From the NCBI GenBank assembly GCA_017592775.1, contig JAGFNJ010000010.1:35937-99936 (forward strand): a stretch of DNA of 64,000 bases. The letters run 5' to 3'. The notes below the pieces were generated by a model. The model saw only the letters and a list, made by a program, of their open reading frames with translations, did no database searches and was not told the DNA's origin. Made by a program: the position numbers and the translations under genes. The DNA comes from Candidatus Accumulibacter conexus. Lineage in GTDB: Bacteria; Pseudomonadota; Gammaproteobacteria; Burkholderiales; Rhodocyclaceae. Below are positions 28,717-37,297 of this stretch, piece after piece. The first letter of the stretch is position 1. Every line of letters begins with the position of its first letter.

Positions 28717-28733
28717 TATAATCGCGCATTATA
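28717..28733. promoter_or_regulatory. Palindrome with divergent -10 elements, candidate ArsR operator
   Basis: The 17-bp sequence TATAATCGCGCATTATA is an inverted repeat of TATAAT around CGCGC. It gives a perfect TATAAT at 28717-28722 on the plus strand (toward the EnvC-like gene) and another at 28728-28733 on the minus strand (toward the ArsR gene, 37 bp away). Clear -35 boxes are not seen. AT-rich dyads overlapping the -10 are typical ArsR-family operators, so autoregulation is likely. Confidence 0.55.
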
Positions 28734-28843
28734 AAAGAAAAGCCTGATCTACGGAGTGCCCCCCGCATTTCGGTGTCTCGTGGTGCCTCGCGCCAACTCT
28801 CGGGCGCAACCTTCTCACGTTACTGCAGGACCAGCGTCGTTCA

Positions 28844-30349
28844 TTGGCGAGTACCAGACAAAGCCGCGAGCACTTCTCGCGCAGCAACGAGGACACCCTC
28901 CGGGGTGGGAAGAGGAGCGTCGTCGTCGCCTTCGGGAGCCAATGGCCGACGCTACTGGAAAGCGGCACCTCAACGGCAACTGCGAATCCGGAACCAGCCG
29001 CCGCGACCGCCGCCGGTGGCGGCATCCGTCGTGCGCTTCTCTGCCTCCTGATCGTCACGCTGGCGCCGCTGGCCATGGCCAGCAACCGTCAGAGCCCGAC
29101 CAGCGTCGACGCGGCATCGGCTGGCGAGATCGCCGAAAAACAGGGCAGCCTGAGATCGCTGCGCAGCCAGATCGACACGTTGCGCAAGCAGATGGCCGCC
29201 GCCGAAGGTTCGCGCAGGGACGCCGTCGATCAGTTGCAGGAAGCGGAAAGTGCCATCTCGGCAACCCAGCGCCAGTTGTACGAGACAGGAACCGGGGCCG
29301 CGCGGCTCCGGGGGCGGCTCAGCGAGCTGGAGAAACAGTCGAACGATCTCGGCCGGGTCCTCGGCGCACAGCAGGAGCAACTGGCGAGGCTTCTGCACCG
29401 GCAGTACCTGCGCGGCAATCCAGATCCGGTGCGCATGTTCCTCAACGGCGATGACCCGAATCAGCTGGCGCGCGATCTCTACTATCTGGAAACGATCGGC
29501 CGCGCGCGGCGCGAGATCCTGCGCGACATCGAGACGACGCTGCAGCGCCAGCAGGCGCTCGCCCGCGAGGCCCGACAACAGGCCGAGTTGCTCGCTGCCA
29601 GCGAGGCCCGTCAGCGGGAGGAACACGCCCGGCTGGTCGAGCAGCGGCAGCAGCGACAACTGGCACTGGCCAGGGTGTCGGAGCAGATCGCCGCACAGCG
29701 GCGCGAGATCGGCAGCCTGCAACGCGACGAGAAGCGACTGGCTGAGCTTGTCGACCGGCTGTCGCGAATCATCGCCGCGCAGGCGGTCGAGGCCCGCCGC
29801 GAAGCGCAGCGGCGCGAGCAGGCAAGGCACCTCGAGCCCGCGGAGCGTGCGCCCACATCGCCGACAGAACCGGCGGCAGGCGACGTGAGGGCAGCGCCGC
29901 CGGTGCCGGCAGGCCGTGGCGACGAAGTGGCCGCGACACCCGGCGCGGGCGGTCTGGCACGGCTGAAGGGACAACTGCGCCTGCCGACGCGGGGAGCGGT
30001 CAGCAATCGCTTTGGCGCCCCACGACAGGAGGGAAGCACGTGGAAAGGCCTCTTCATCCTCGCCAGCAGTGGTAGCGAGGTGCGCAGCATCGCCGCCGGC
30101 AGGGTCGTGTTCGCAGAATGGATGCGCGGTTTCGGCAATCTCTTGATCGTCGACCACGGCAGCGGCTACCTCTCGATCTATGCCAACAACGATTCGCTGC
30201 TGAAGAACGTTGGCGACGAGGCGCGCCCGGGAGAGGTGATCGCGACCGTCGGCAACAGCGGTGGCAATCCGGAATCCGGTTTATACTTCGAGCTGCGCCA
30301 TCAGGGCAAACCGCTCGATCCGATGGCCTGGGTCAGCGCCAGACACTGA
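28844..30349 (+). CDS. EnvC-like murein hydrolase activator (M23 peptidase domain)
   Basis: The protein has a signal-type helix (ALLCLLIVTLAPLAMA) at about residues 64-79, a long coiled coil to ~residue 310, a Pro/Ala linker, and a C-terminal LytM/M23 domain with RGAVSNRFGAP, GWRGLFI-like WKGLFILAS, and HGSGYLSIYANN. EnvC proteins activate amidases that split the septum. Zinc ligands are partly missing: the first His is replaced in NRFGAP, and HxH appears as ELRHQG, as in the inactive EnvC domain. The start is uncertain: TTG 28844 is the only usual codon in frame upstream of the signal helix. Upstream of ctpA, as in many proteobacteria. Confidence 0.82.
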   Translation: MASTRQSREHFSRSNEDTLRGGKRSVVVAFGSQWPTLLESGTSTATANPEPAAATAAGGGIRRALLCLLIVTLAPLAMASNRQSPTSVDAASAGEIAEKQGSLRSLRSQIDTLRKQMAAAEGSRRDAVDQLQEAESAISATQRQLYETGTGAARLRGRLSELEKQSNDLGRVLGAQQEQLARLLHRQYLRGNPDPVRMFLNGDDPNQLARDLYYLETIGRARREILRDIETTLQRQQALAREARQQAELLAASEARQREEHARLVEQRQQRQLALARVSEQIAAQRREIGSLQRDEKRLAELVDRLSRIIAAQAVEARREAQRREQARHLEPAERAPTSPTEPAAGDVRAAPPVPAGRGDEVAATPGAGGLARLKGQLRLPTRGAVSNRFGAPRQEGSTWKGLFILASSGSEVRSIAAGRVVFAEWMRGFGNLLIVDHGSGYLSIYANNDSLLKNVGDEARPGEVIATVGNSGGNPESGLYFELRHQGKPLDPMAWVSARH

Positions 30350-30495
30350 GGGCTGGTGAACAAATCGCCGCGATCAGGACGAACTGCCGGTCACGAGCGA
30401 GCAGGCACCGCGGCAGATTCGCCAGCGGTCCTTCTCGCAACCTCTGATACAGATTTTACGACGCACACGACATGATGCGCACTGGAGTGAGACAA

Positions 30496-31911
30496 ATGGG
30501 CAAGTTGAGACAGGCCGGTCTGGTCGGCGCAGGGTTGCTGGGCGGCGTCCTGATCAGCCTGCAGTTTTCGGCGATCGCGGACAAGGAGACGCGAGCCAGC
30601 CTGCCCATCGAGGAACTGCGCACCTTTGCCGAAGTGTTCAATGCCATCAAGAGTGGCTATGTCGAACCGGTCGAAGACAAGAAACTGATCACGCATGCCA
30701 TCAGCGGCATGCTCTCCAACCTCGACCCCCACTCGAGCTACCTCGATGCCGACGCGTTCAAGGATCTGCAGGTGGGGACGCAGGGCGAGTTTGGCGGCAT
30801 CGGCATCGAGGTGGGCATGGAAGACGGACTGGTCAAGGTCGTTTCGCCGATCGAGGACACGCCGGCTTATCGGGCGGGAATCAAGACCGGTGACCTGATC
30901 TTCAAGATCGACGACACGCTGGTCAAGGGACTGACCCTGACCGAAGCGGTCAAGCGCATGCGCGGCAAGCCGAAGTCGCAGATCAGGCTGTCGATCATCC
31001 GCAAGGGAGATGCCAAGCCGATCAATGTCACGCTGACGCGCGAAGTGATCAAGGTGCAGAGCGTCAAGTCGAAACTGGTCGAGGATGGTTACGGCTACCT
31101 GCGCATCACCTCTTTCCAGGAGAACACTGGTGCGGCGGTGGTCAAGCATCTCAACGAGCTGTTCCGGAATGGGTCGCTGAAGGGGCTCGTACTCGACCTG
31201 CGGAACGACCCCGGCGGCCTGCTCAACAGTGCCGTCGGCGTGTCCGCCGCCTTCCTGCCGCCGGAAACGCTGGTGACTTCCACCGACGGTCGTGCGCCCG
31301 ACGCCAAGCACCGGTATTCGACCTCGCCCGGCGACTACCTGCGTGGCAGCAGGGACGATTACATCCGCAACCTGCCGGCCGAGGCGCGCACGGTACCGAT
31401 GGTGGTGCTGGTCAATGGTGGCTCGGCATCGGCATCGGAAATCGTTGCCGGCGCGCTGCAGGACCACAAGCGCGCCGTCGTCCTCGGCACCACCACCTTC
31501 GGCAAGGGATCCGTGCAGACCGTCCTGCCGTTACCCGGCAACACGGCGATCAAGCTGACGACCGCGCGCTACTACACCCCGTCCGGCCGCTCGATCCAGG
31601 CCAAGGGAATCGTCCCCGACATCGTCGTCGAGGAAACCGCCAACGGCACCTCGGCCGAGCGCTTGCGCGAAGCCAACCTCGAGCATCATCTCGACAACGA
31701 CAAGGATGGCGGCACGGCGGTGAAGGAATCGCCGCCCAAGCCCGCCAAGCCGGCGCCGGCGCCGGCGAAGCCGAAGAGCAGCGCGCCGAAGGAGGAAGCG
31801 GACGAAGCTGCCGAGCTGCCGAGCCGCGAACTGGCGTCGAAGAAGGACTATCAGCTCAATCAGGCGCTCAATCTGCTGAAGGGCATGCAGATCATGAAGA
31901 CTGCGCGCTGA
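30496..31911 (+). CDS. ctpA: S41 family C-terminal processing peptidase
   Basis: A 471-residue periplasmic serine protease. It has an N-terminal membrane anchor or signal (AGLVGAGLLGGVLISLQFSA), a PDZ domain with GGIGIEVGMEDGLVKVVSPI, then the S41 catalytic part: VLDLRNDPGGLLNSA, the nucleophile Ser in NGGSASASEIVAGALQD and the Lys in TTTFGKGSVQTV. The C-terminus is a Pro/Ala/Lys-rich linker and a short helix. It trims C-termini of envelope proteins. ATG 30496 follows a GGAG eight bases upstream. EnvC-CtpA pairs are common. Confidence 0.94.
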   Translation: MGKLRQAGLVGAGLLGGVLISLQFSAIADKETRASLPIEELRTFAEVFNAIKSGYVEPVEDKKLITHAISGMLSNLDPHSSYLDADAFKDLQVGTQGEFGGIGIEVGMEDGLVKVVSPIEDTPAYRAGIKTGDLIFKIDDTLVKGLTLTEAVKRMRGKPKSQIRLSIIRKGDAKPINVTLTREVIKVQSVKSKLVEDGYGYLRITSFQENTGAAVVKHLNELFRNGSLKGLVLDLRNDPGGLLNSAVGVSAAFLPPETLVTSTDGRAPDAKHRYSTSPGDYLRGSRDDYIRNLPAEARTVPMVVLVNGGSASASEIVAGALQDHKRAVVLGTTTFGKGSVQTVLPLPGNTAIKLTTARYYTPSGRSIQAKGIVPDIVVEETANGTSAERLREANLEHHLDNDKDGGTAVKESPPKPAKPAPAPAKPKSSAPKEEADEAAELPSRELASKKDYQLNQALNLLKGMQIMKTAR

Positions 31912-31933
31912 CTCGTGGCGGCGGACAGCGAAG

Positions 31934-32353
31934 GTGAAACGACCAGCTGCGCCAGCACCCCCGCCGATCCGCAAGCAGCGGACCATCGTCTTCGCCAGGC
32001 TTCCCCCTGGCCAGGTCCCCGAAGCTGCCGCCTACCTCAGCAGCCTCGAGCAACTACTGGTCGAACCGCGCGAGCAGGCCCGCGAAGTGGGCGTCGCCTA
32101 CGACCTGCGACAACACTCGTTGCAGGAACTGGAAAGCTCTCTTGAAGACCGCGGCCACCACCTCGACAACACCCTGCTGAGCAAGATGGTGCGGGCGCTG
32201 ATCCACTATGTCGAGGAAACCCAGTTGCACAATCTGCAGACGCCGACGCGGCCCCTCAAACGCTCGCAGTCCGAAGCCTACACCCACGCCTGGGAGCGCC
32301 ACCCACACGGCGATCACGACGACACGCCGCCGGAGTGGCGGGAGTACAAGTAG
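31934..32353 (+). CDS. Conserved-looking protein of unknown function
   Basis: I do not recognise this 139-residue protein. It starts at GTG 31934, 22 bp after ctpA, and ends 9 bp before moeB, so it belongs to that operon. The N-terminus is Pro/Ala-rich and basic; the middle (PEAAAYLSSLEQLLVEPREQ, then YDLRQHSLQELESSLEDRG) is predicted helical; the C-terminus is His-rich and acidic (HAWERHPHGDHDDTPPEW). No signal peptide or membrane helix. The codon use and tight spacing suggest a real gene. A role with CtpA or MoeB cannot be deduced. Confidence 0.65.
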   Translation: MKRPAAPAPPPIRKQRTIVFARLPPGQVPEAAAYLSSLEQLLVEPREQAREVGVAYDLRQHSLQELESSLEDRGHHLDNTLLSKMVRALIHYVEETQLHNLQTPTRPLKRSQSEAYTHAWERHPHGDHDDTPPEWREYK

Positions 32354-32362
32354 CTCTGCGCG

Positions 32363-33172
32363 ATGAACGACCGGCAGTTGCTGCGCTACAGCCGACACAT
32401 CCTGCTCGACGAAATAGGCATCGCCGGTCAGCAACGGCTGGTCGATGCGAAAGCCCTGATCATCGGCGCCGGCGGCCTCGGCTCGCCGGCAGCGCTCTAC
32501 CTGGCATCCGCCGGCATTGGCCGGATCACCCTGGTCGACGGCGACACGGTCGACCTGACCAACCTGCAACGCCAGATCCTGCACAGCGAAGACCGTCTCG
32601 GCCAGACCAAGGTTTCCTCCGGCCAGACGGCACTGCGCGGCATCAACCCCGACGTCCTGGTCGAAGCGGTGCCCCACCGTGTCTCGGACGAGGCACTGGC
32701 GGCGCTGGTCGCCGACGCCGATGTGGTGCTCGATTGCAGCGACAACTTCGCCACGCGGCACGCCGTCAATCGGGCCTGCGTCAGACATCGCAAGCCCCTG
32801 GTTTCGGGCGCGGCCATCCGCTTCGCCGGCCAGCTTGCCGTCTTCGACAGCCGGCGTGGCGACGGCCCCTGCTACAACTGCCTGTTTCCGGAAAGCGGCG
32901 AAGTCGATGAGGTGCGCTGCGCCGTCATGGGGGTGTTTGCACCGCTCACCGGCATCATCGGCGCGATGCAGGCGGCCGAAGCGCTGAAACTGATCGCCGG
33001 CGCCGGCGAAATCATCCTCGGACGACTGTGGCTGCTCGACGGTCTGGCGATGGAATGGCGCAGTGTCCGCTTCGGCCAGGATCCCCAGTGCGCCGTCTGT
33101 GCGCCGTCCGCGTTCAACCGAAGCGCGCCAGCAGCCGCAGGTCCTGACCGATCACCCGCAGGTCGCGGATGA
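32363..33172 (+). CDS. moeB: MoeB/ThiF family adenylyltransferase
   Basis: A 269-residue E1-like enzyme that adenylates the C-terminal Gly of a sulfur carrier such as MoaD or ThiS. It begins LLRYSRHILLDEIGIAGQQRL; the nucleotide loop GAGGLGSPAALYLASAG is near residues 36-52; the zinc site is built from CYNCLFP and CAVCAP. Nearby RYD-like and QRQILH residues are intact. MoeB and ThiF cannot be told apart from sequence alone. Its last 59 bp overlap the 3' end of ribD on the other strand, so a C-terminal tail of ~20 residues beyond the Zn site is encoded antisense to ribD. Confidence 0.9.
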   Translation: MNDRQLLRYSRHILLDEIGIAGQQRLVDAKALIIGAGGLGSPAALYLASAGIGRITLVDGDTVDLTNLQRQILHSEDRLGQTKVSSGQTALRGINPDVLVEAVPHRVSDEALAALVADADVVLDCSDNFATRHAVNRACVRHRKPLVSGAAIRFAGQLAVFDSRRGDGPCYNCLFPESGEVDEVRCAVMGVFAPLTGIIGAMQAAEALKLIAGAGEIILGRLWLLDGLAMEWRSVRFGQDPQCAVCAPSAFNRSAPAAAGPDRSPAGRG

Positions 33173-34220
33173 GCAGCGGCTTCCTGTCGGCCAGCGAAGC
33201 GAGCTGCGGCAGAGCGAACATGCCGCGCGCCGCATCGCCGACGAGACAGGGTGCCAGATAGAGCAGCAGTTCATCGACCAGCCCCGCCTGCAGCAAGGCG
33301 CCACTGAGTACGAAGCCGGCTTCGGCATGGACTTCGTTGACGCCGCGCCTGGCCAGTTCGGCGAGCAAGGCGGCCAGATCCACCCGGCCGTCGGGGCCGG
33401 GCAGCAGCAGGATTTCGGCACCCCGCTGCGTCAGCGCCGCGCTGCGGGCAGCGTCAGCCACGGCAGCAACGACGAGGGTACCGCCGCCGCGCAGGACCCG
33501 GGCGTCCGGCGACAGTTCGAGGCGACTGTCGACGACGATCCGCTGCGGCTGACGGACCTCGCCAGGCACTCCTGCCACATCGCGGACGTTGAGCTGCGGA
33601 TCGTCGTCGCGCACCGTGCCGATGCCGGTCAGGATGGCGCACGCGCGGGCCCGCCAGCGATGGCCATCCTGCCTCGCCGCCGCGCCCGTCAGCCATTGGC
33701 TGGCACCGTTCAGCAGCGCTGTCTTGCCGTCCAGGCTGGCGGCGAGCTTCAGTCGCAGCCAAGGTCGGGCACGGGTCATGCGCGCAACGAAACCGATGTT
33801 GAGTTCGCGCGCCTCGCCGGCAAGCAAGCCGCATTCGGCACGCACACCTGCCTGCCGCAGGGTCGCCAGCCCGCGACCGGCAACCAGCGGATTCGGATCC
33901 TCGATCGCGGCAACGACCCGCCGTACTCCGGCTGCCAGCAGCGTTTCGGCGCAAGGCGGCGTACGGCCGTGGTGACTGCACGGTTCCAGGGTGACGAAGG
34001 CGGTGGCGCCGTGAGCCCGGCCACCGGCTACCTGGAGCGCATGCACTTCGGCATGCTGACCACCGGCCCGCACGTGCCATCCCTCACCGACAACCTGCCC
34101 GTCGCGAACGATGACACAGCCAACGCGCGGATTCGGAGTCGTCGACCAGAGACCGCGCTCGGCAAGGCGCAGCGCCCGCGCCATGAACTCATGATCCGCC
34201 GCGCTGAACGCGGGCTGCAT
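33114..34220 (-). CDS. ribD: Bifunctional riboflavin biosynthesis protein RibD
   Basis: The 368-residue protein combines a deaminase domain, with HAEVHAL and the zinc Cys pair in EPCSHHGRTPPCAETL, and a reductase domain with RPWLRLKLAASLDGKTAL, TGIGTVRDDDPQL and the end HAEAGFVLSGALLQAGLVDEL. It carries out the second and third steps of riboflavin synthesis. The ATG at 34220 shares a base with the nrdR stop (TGATG), so nrdR and ribD are coupled, a widespread gene pair. Confidence 0.95.
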   Translation of the reverse strand: MQPAFSAADHEFMARALRLAERGLWSTTPNPRVGCVIVRDGQVVGEGWHVRAGGQHAEVHALQVAGGRAHGATAFVTLEPCSHHGRTPPCAETLLAAGVRRVVAAIEDPNPLVAGRGLATLRQAGVRAECGLLAGEARELNIGFVARMTRARPWLRLKLAASLDGKTALLNGASQWLTGAAARQDGHRWRARACAILTGIGTVRDDDPQLNVRDVAGVPGEVRQPQRIVVDSRLELSPDARVLRGGGTLVVAAVADAARSAALTQRGAEILLLPGPDGRVDLAALLAELARRGVNEVHAEAGFVLSGALLQAGLVDELLLYLAPCLVGDAARGMFALPQLASLADRKPLLIRDLRVIGQDLRLLARFG

Positions 34221-34690
34221 CAGCGACCGAGCGGCTGGGCCGACCGCGATACCTCACGAATGACCTTGGAGAACTGGTCCACGTCCTCGAAATTCCGATA
34301 GACCGAGGCAAAACGGACGTACGCCACCTTGTCGAGCTTCTTCAACTCGCGCATCACCATCTCGCCGAGCTTCTCCGAAGCCACTTCGCGTTCCCCCAGC
34401 GCCAGCAGTTTTTCCTCGATGCGGCTGATCGCCGCCTCCACCGCCTGGTTGCTCACCGGCCGCTTGCGCAATGCCAGTCCGAGGCTCGCCGCAAGCTTGT
34501 CGCGGTCGAAATCGACCCGCGACCCGTTCTTCTTGATGACCTGCGGCATCCGCAGCTCGGCCCGCTCGTGCGTGGTGAAGCGCTTGTCGCACTTCAGACA
34601 CCGCCGCCGCCGGCGGACGATGTCGCCGTCGTCACTGATCCGGGTGTCGGCGACAGTCGTCTCGGCAGCGCCGCAGAACGGGCACTTCAT
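34220..34690 (-). CDS. nrdR: Transcriptional repressor NrdR
   Basis: NrdR senses ATP/dATP and represses ribonucleotide reductase genes. The 156-residue protein starts at ATG 34690 with MKCPFCG, has the zinc ribbon Cys pairs CPFC and CLKC, then the ATP-cone [20 protein letters not shown], and a C-terminal [20 protein letters not shown]. It lies 5 bp after glyA and overlaps ribD, a typical glyA-nrdR-ribD order. Confidence 0.96.
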   Translation of the reverse strand: MKCPFCGAAETTVADTRISDDGDIVRRRRRCLKCDKRFTTHERAELRMPQVIKKNGSRVDFDRDKLAASLGLALRKRPVSNQAVEAAISRIEEKLLALGEREVASEKLGEMVMRELKKLDKVAYVRFASVYRNFEDVDQFSKVIREVSRSAQPLGR

Positions 34691-34695
34691 CCCGG

Positions 34696-35946
34696 CTACC
34701 CGCCATACACCGGGAATTTCCTGCACAGGGTCGACACGTCCGCCCGCACCCGGCGCCGCATCGCCTCGTCAGCCGGTGCATCGAGGACGTCGGCGATCAG
34801 GTGCGCCACCTGCTCGGACTCGATCTCGGTGAAGCCGCGCGTCGTCATCGCCGGCGAACCAATGCGGATTCCGGATGTGACGAAGGGCTTCTGCGGATCG
34901 TTCGGAATCGCGTTCTTGTTGACCGTGATGTGCGCCGCGCCGAGAGCGGCTTCAGCGTCCTTGCCGGTGATGTTCTTGGCCCGCAGATCGACGAGAAAGA
35001 CGTGCGATTCGGTGCGACCCGAAACGATGCGCAACCCGCGCTCTTCCGCCAGAACGCGCGACAGGACACGCGCATTGGCAAGCACCTGCTCCTGGTAGTC
35101 GCGGAAAGCCGGCGACAGGGCCTCCTTGAAAGCCACCGCCTTGGCGGCGATGACGTGCATCAGGGGGCCGCCCTGCAAACCCGGGAAAACCGCCGAGTTG
35201 ATCGCCTTCTCGTGCTCCGCCTTCATCAGGATGACGCCACCGCGGGGGCCGCGCAGCGTCTTGTGCGTCGTCGACGTGACGACGTCGGCACAGGGCACCG
35301 GGTTGGGATAGCAACCGGCAGCGATGAGGCCCGCGTAGTGCGCCATGTCGACCATGAAGATCGCACCGATCTCCTTCGCCACGGCTGCGAAGCGTTCGAA
35401 ATCGATGCACAGCGAGTACGCCGAAGCGCCGGCGATCAGAATGCGCGGCTTGTGTTCGCGCGCCAGCGCTTCCATCCTGGCGTAGTCGATCGCTTCGTGC
35501 CGGTCGAGGCCGTAGGCGACGACATTGAACCACTTGCCGGAGAGGTTGAGCGGCATGCCATGCGTCAGATGGCCACCTTCGGCCAGACTCATTCCCATGA
35601 TCGTGTCACCCGGCTTGGCAAAGGCCAACAGCACTGCCTGATTCGCCTGCGAACCGGAATTCGGCTGAACGTTTGCCGCCTCGGCGCCGAACAGCTTCTT
35701 CAGCCGGTCGATCGCCAGCTGTTCCGCAACGTCGACGTGCTCGCAGCCGCCGTAGTAACGCTTGCCGGGATAACCCTCGGCGTACTTGTTGGTCAGTTGT
35801 GAACCCTGCGCCGCCATCACCGCATGGCTGACATAGTTCTCCGAGGCGATCAGCTCGATGTGCTCTTCCTGGCGGCGATTCTCGTCCTGGATGGCCTGCC
35901 AGATCTTGGGGTCCACCTGCGCCAGGGTGTCTCTGACTGAAAACAT
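34696..35946 (-). CDS. glyA: Serine hydroxymethyltransferase
   Basis: GlyA converts serine and tetrahydrofolate to glycine and methylene-THF. The 416-residue sequence includes [31 protein letters not shown], the PLP-binding Lys in [14 protein letters not shown], and [12 protein letters not shown] 35946 was chosen as the start of the conserved MFSVRDTL sequence. It heads the nrdR-ribD operon and has an extended -10 element 33-41 bp upstream. Confidence 0.97.
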   Translation of the reverse strand: MFSVRDTLAQVDPKIWQAIQDENRRQEEHIELIASENYVSHAVMAAQGSQLTNKYAEGYPGKRYYGGCEHVDVAEQLAIDRLKKLFGAEAANVQPNSGSQANQAVLLAFAKPGDTIMGMSLAEGGHLTHGMPLNLSGKWFNVVAYGLDRHEAIDYARMEALAREHKPRILIAGASAYSLCIDFERFAAVAKEIGAIFMVDMAHYAGLIAAGCYPNPVPCADVVTSTTHKTLRGPRGGVILMKAEHEKAINSAVFPGLQGGPLMHVIAAKAVAFKEALSPAFRDYQEQVLANARVLSRVLAEERGLRIVSGRTESHVFLVDLRAKNITGKDAEAALGAAHITVNKNAIPNDPQKPFVTSGIRIGSPAMTTRGFTEIESEQVAHLIADVLDAPADEAMRRRVRADVSTLCRKFPVYGG

Positions 35947-35978
35947 CGTATACGCCTCACGACCTTGAACGGACCGCG

Positions 35979-35987
35979 ATTGTAGCA
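35979..35987 (-). promoter_or_regulatory. Extended -10 promoter element of glyA
   Basis: On the minus strand the sequence TGCTACAAT forms an extended -10 (TGn plus TACAAT), ending 33 bp before the glyA start codon. A convincing -35 was not identified, which is common with extended -10 promoters. Confidence 0.5.
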
Positions 35988-36006
35988 TGTGCCGCCGCTG
36001 GGGAGA

Positions 36007-36025
36007 CCGCGGCGGCTCGCCGCGG
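36007..36025. terminator. GC-rich hairpin between the DUF4212 gene and glyA
   Basis: Arms CCGCGGCG and CGCCGCGG form a perfect 8-bp stem around GCT. It lies 100 bp after the DUF4212 stop on the same strand and before the glyA promoter. No T-run follows, so classic intrinsic termination is not certain. Confidence 0.4.
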
Positions 36026-36124
36026 CGGCTGGTGCCGGCGGCGCGCGCAAGTCCGCAGCAGGCGCCGCCAGCCGTGCCGCGAGCGGGCGCGACGGCAAAC
36101 TCGAGGATGGCGCCGACGCCGCCC

Positions 36125-36397
36125 CTATTGCTCGCCGTCGGCGTCCTGCACGCCGTAGTCGTGGTCGAGCCCGTCCATCTGCCGCGCGTACCACCAGACG
36201 ATCAACAGGTAGATCAGCGGCGCCCCCTGGGCTCCCATGTAGAAACCAAGCGGGATGTCGAGGATGAGGATGTGCTCGAGTTCGCGCGCGAAGTAGCTGA
36301 TGACGAAGGAGACGAAAAACCAGACGCCGAGAAGCCACGCCGTCAGGCGAAGGTTGCGGCGCCAGTAGGCGCGCTGCCGGTCATCGAGCTGCATCAT
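36125..36397 (-). CDS. DUF4212 domain protein, small subunit of a sodium/solute symporter
   Basis: A 90-residue membrane protein with two helices: [20 protein letters not shown] and then [20 protein letters not shown], with [13 protein letters not shown] at the end. This is the small partner encoded with VC_2705-type symporters, used for organic acids such as acetate. In most genomes it lies directly before the symporter gene; here it lies 69 bp after it. The N-terminal [15 protein letters not shown] is family-typical. Its function depends on whether the frameshifted symporter is active. Confidence 0.88.
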   Translation of the reverse strand: MMQLDDRQRAYWRRNLRLTAWLLGVWFFVSFVISYFARELEHILILDIPLGFYMGAQGAPLIYLLIVWWYARQMDGLDHDYGVQDADGEQ

Positions 36398-36466
36398 CGC
36401 TCCACGGCCGGCAACCGCAATGCCGGCTGTCGGCCGCCGCAGCGGCGGGCATCGGCGACGAAACCA

Positions 36467-37297
36467 TCAGCGATCGATCTCCGGGTAGCGAACGCTTTCG
36501 ACGAAGTCCTGCGTTTCCTTGTTCGGCGGCTTGCCGAGCAGGCTGACGACGATGATCGTCGCGAAGCCGGCGGCGACGCCCCAGACACCCGCCGAAGTCG
36601 ACTGGATCCCGAACCAGGGCTCCATGCCGATGCCCTCGAGGCGCAGCCAGGGAATCGAGTCGAAGTGCACGCGCACCATGTAGTAGAGCGTCAGCAGCAA
36701 GCCGACCAGCATGCCGCTGACTGCCCCGGCAGGCGTTGCCCTTTTCCAGAAGACGCCGACGATCAGCGCCGGAAACAGGGCTGCCCCGGCGAGCGAAAAT
36801 GCCCAGGCCACCATGAACAGGATCGTCGCCGGCTTCTGCGACGCGACAGTGGCAGCCAGCACCGCCACGACCAGCAGCAACGACTTGGAAACGACGAGCC
36901 GCCACTGCGTCGTCGCCTGCGGACGAAAGATCTTGTAGTAGAGGTCATGTGACAGGGCGCTGGCGATCGTCAGCAGCAAGCCGTCGGCAGTGGACAGTGC
37001 GGCCGCCAGCGCCCCGGCCGCCACCAGACCGGAGATGACATAGGGCAGGCCGGCAATCTCCGGCGTCGCCAGCAGGATCACATCCGGGTTGAGTACCAGC
37101 TCCGCCAGTTGCACGATACCGTCACCGTTGATGTCCTCGATCGACACCATGCCGATCTTCCCCCACGAACTCACCCACAGCGGCAGTTGCGCGATCGGCG
37201 AGCCAACCAGGTGCGAGTAGATCTCATGCTTGACGAAGGCGGCATAGGCCGGTGCGGTCAGGTACAGCGCCAGGATGAACAGCAGCGACCAGAACAC
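36467..37297 (-). pseudogene. Sodium/solute symporter (VC_2705 subfamily), C-terminal part after frameshift
   Basis: This frame carries the distal half of a sodium:solute symporter: FWSLLFILALYLTAPAYAAF, then SGLVAAGALAAALSTADGLL, SLAGAALFPALIVGVFWKRAT, and a C-terminal LLGKPPNKETQDFVESVRYP. It is the +1/-2 continuation of the gene starting at 38505. The two frames overlap at 37258-37297 and the break is near 37323-37331. Both halves look otherwise intact, so this may be a recent mutation or an assembly error rather than an old pseudogene. Confidence 0.85.

Noticed and set aside
31740-31800. Short repeated GCCGGCGCC units in ctpA
   Set aside because: They encode the Pro/Ala/Lys linker of the protease; no sign of an independent repeat.
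35947-36124. Glycine riboswitch before glyA
   Set aside because: The leader is only about 30 nt from the proposed -10 and shows no tandem aptamer fold.
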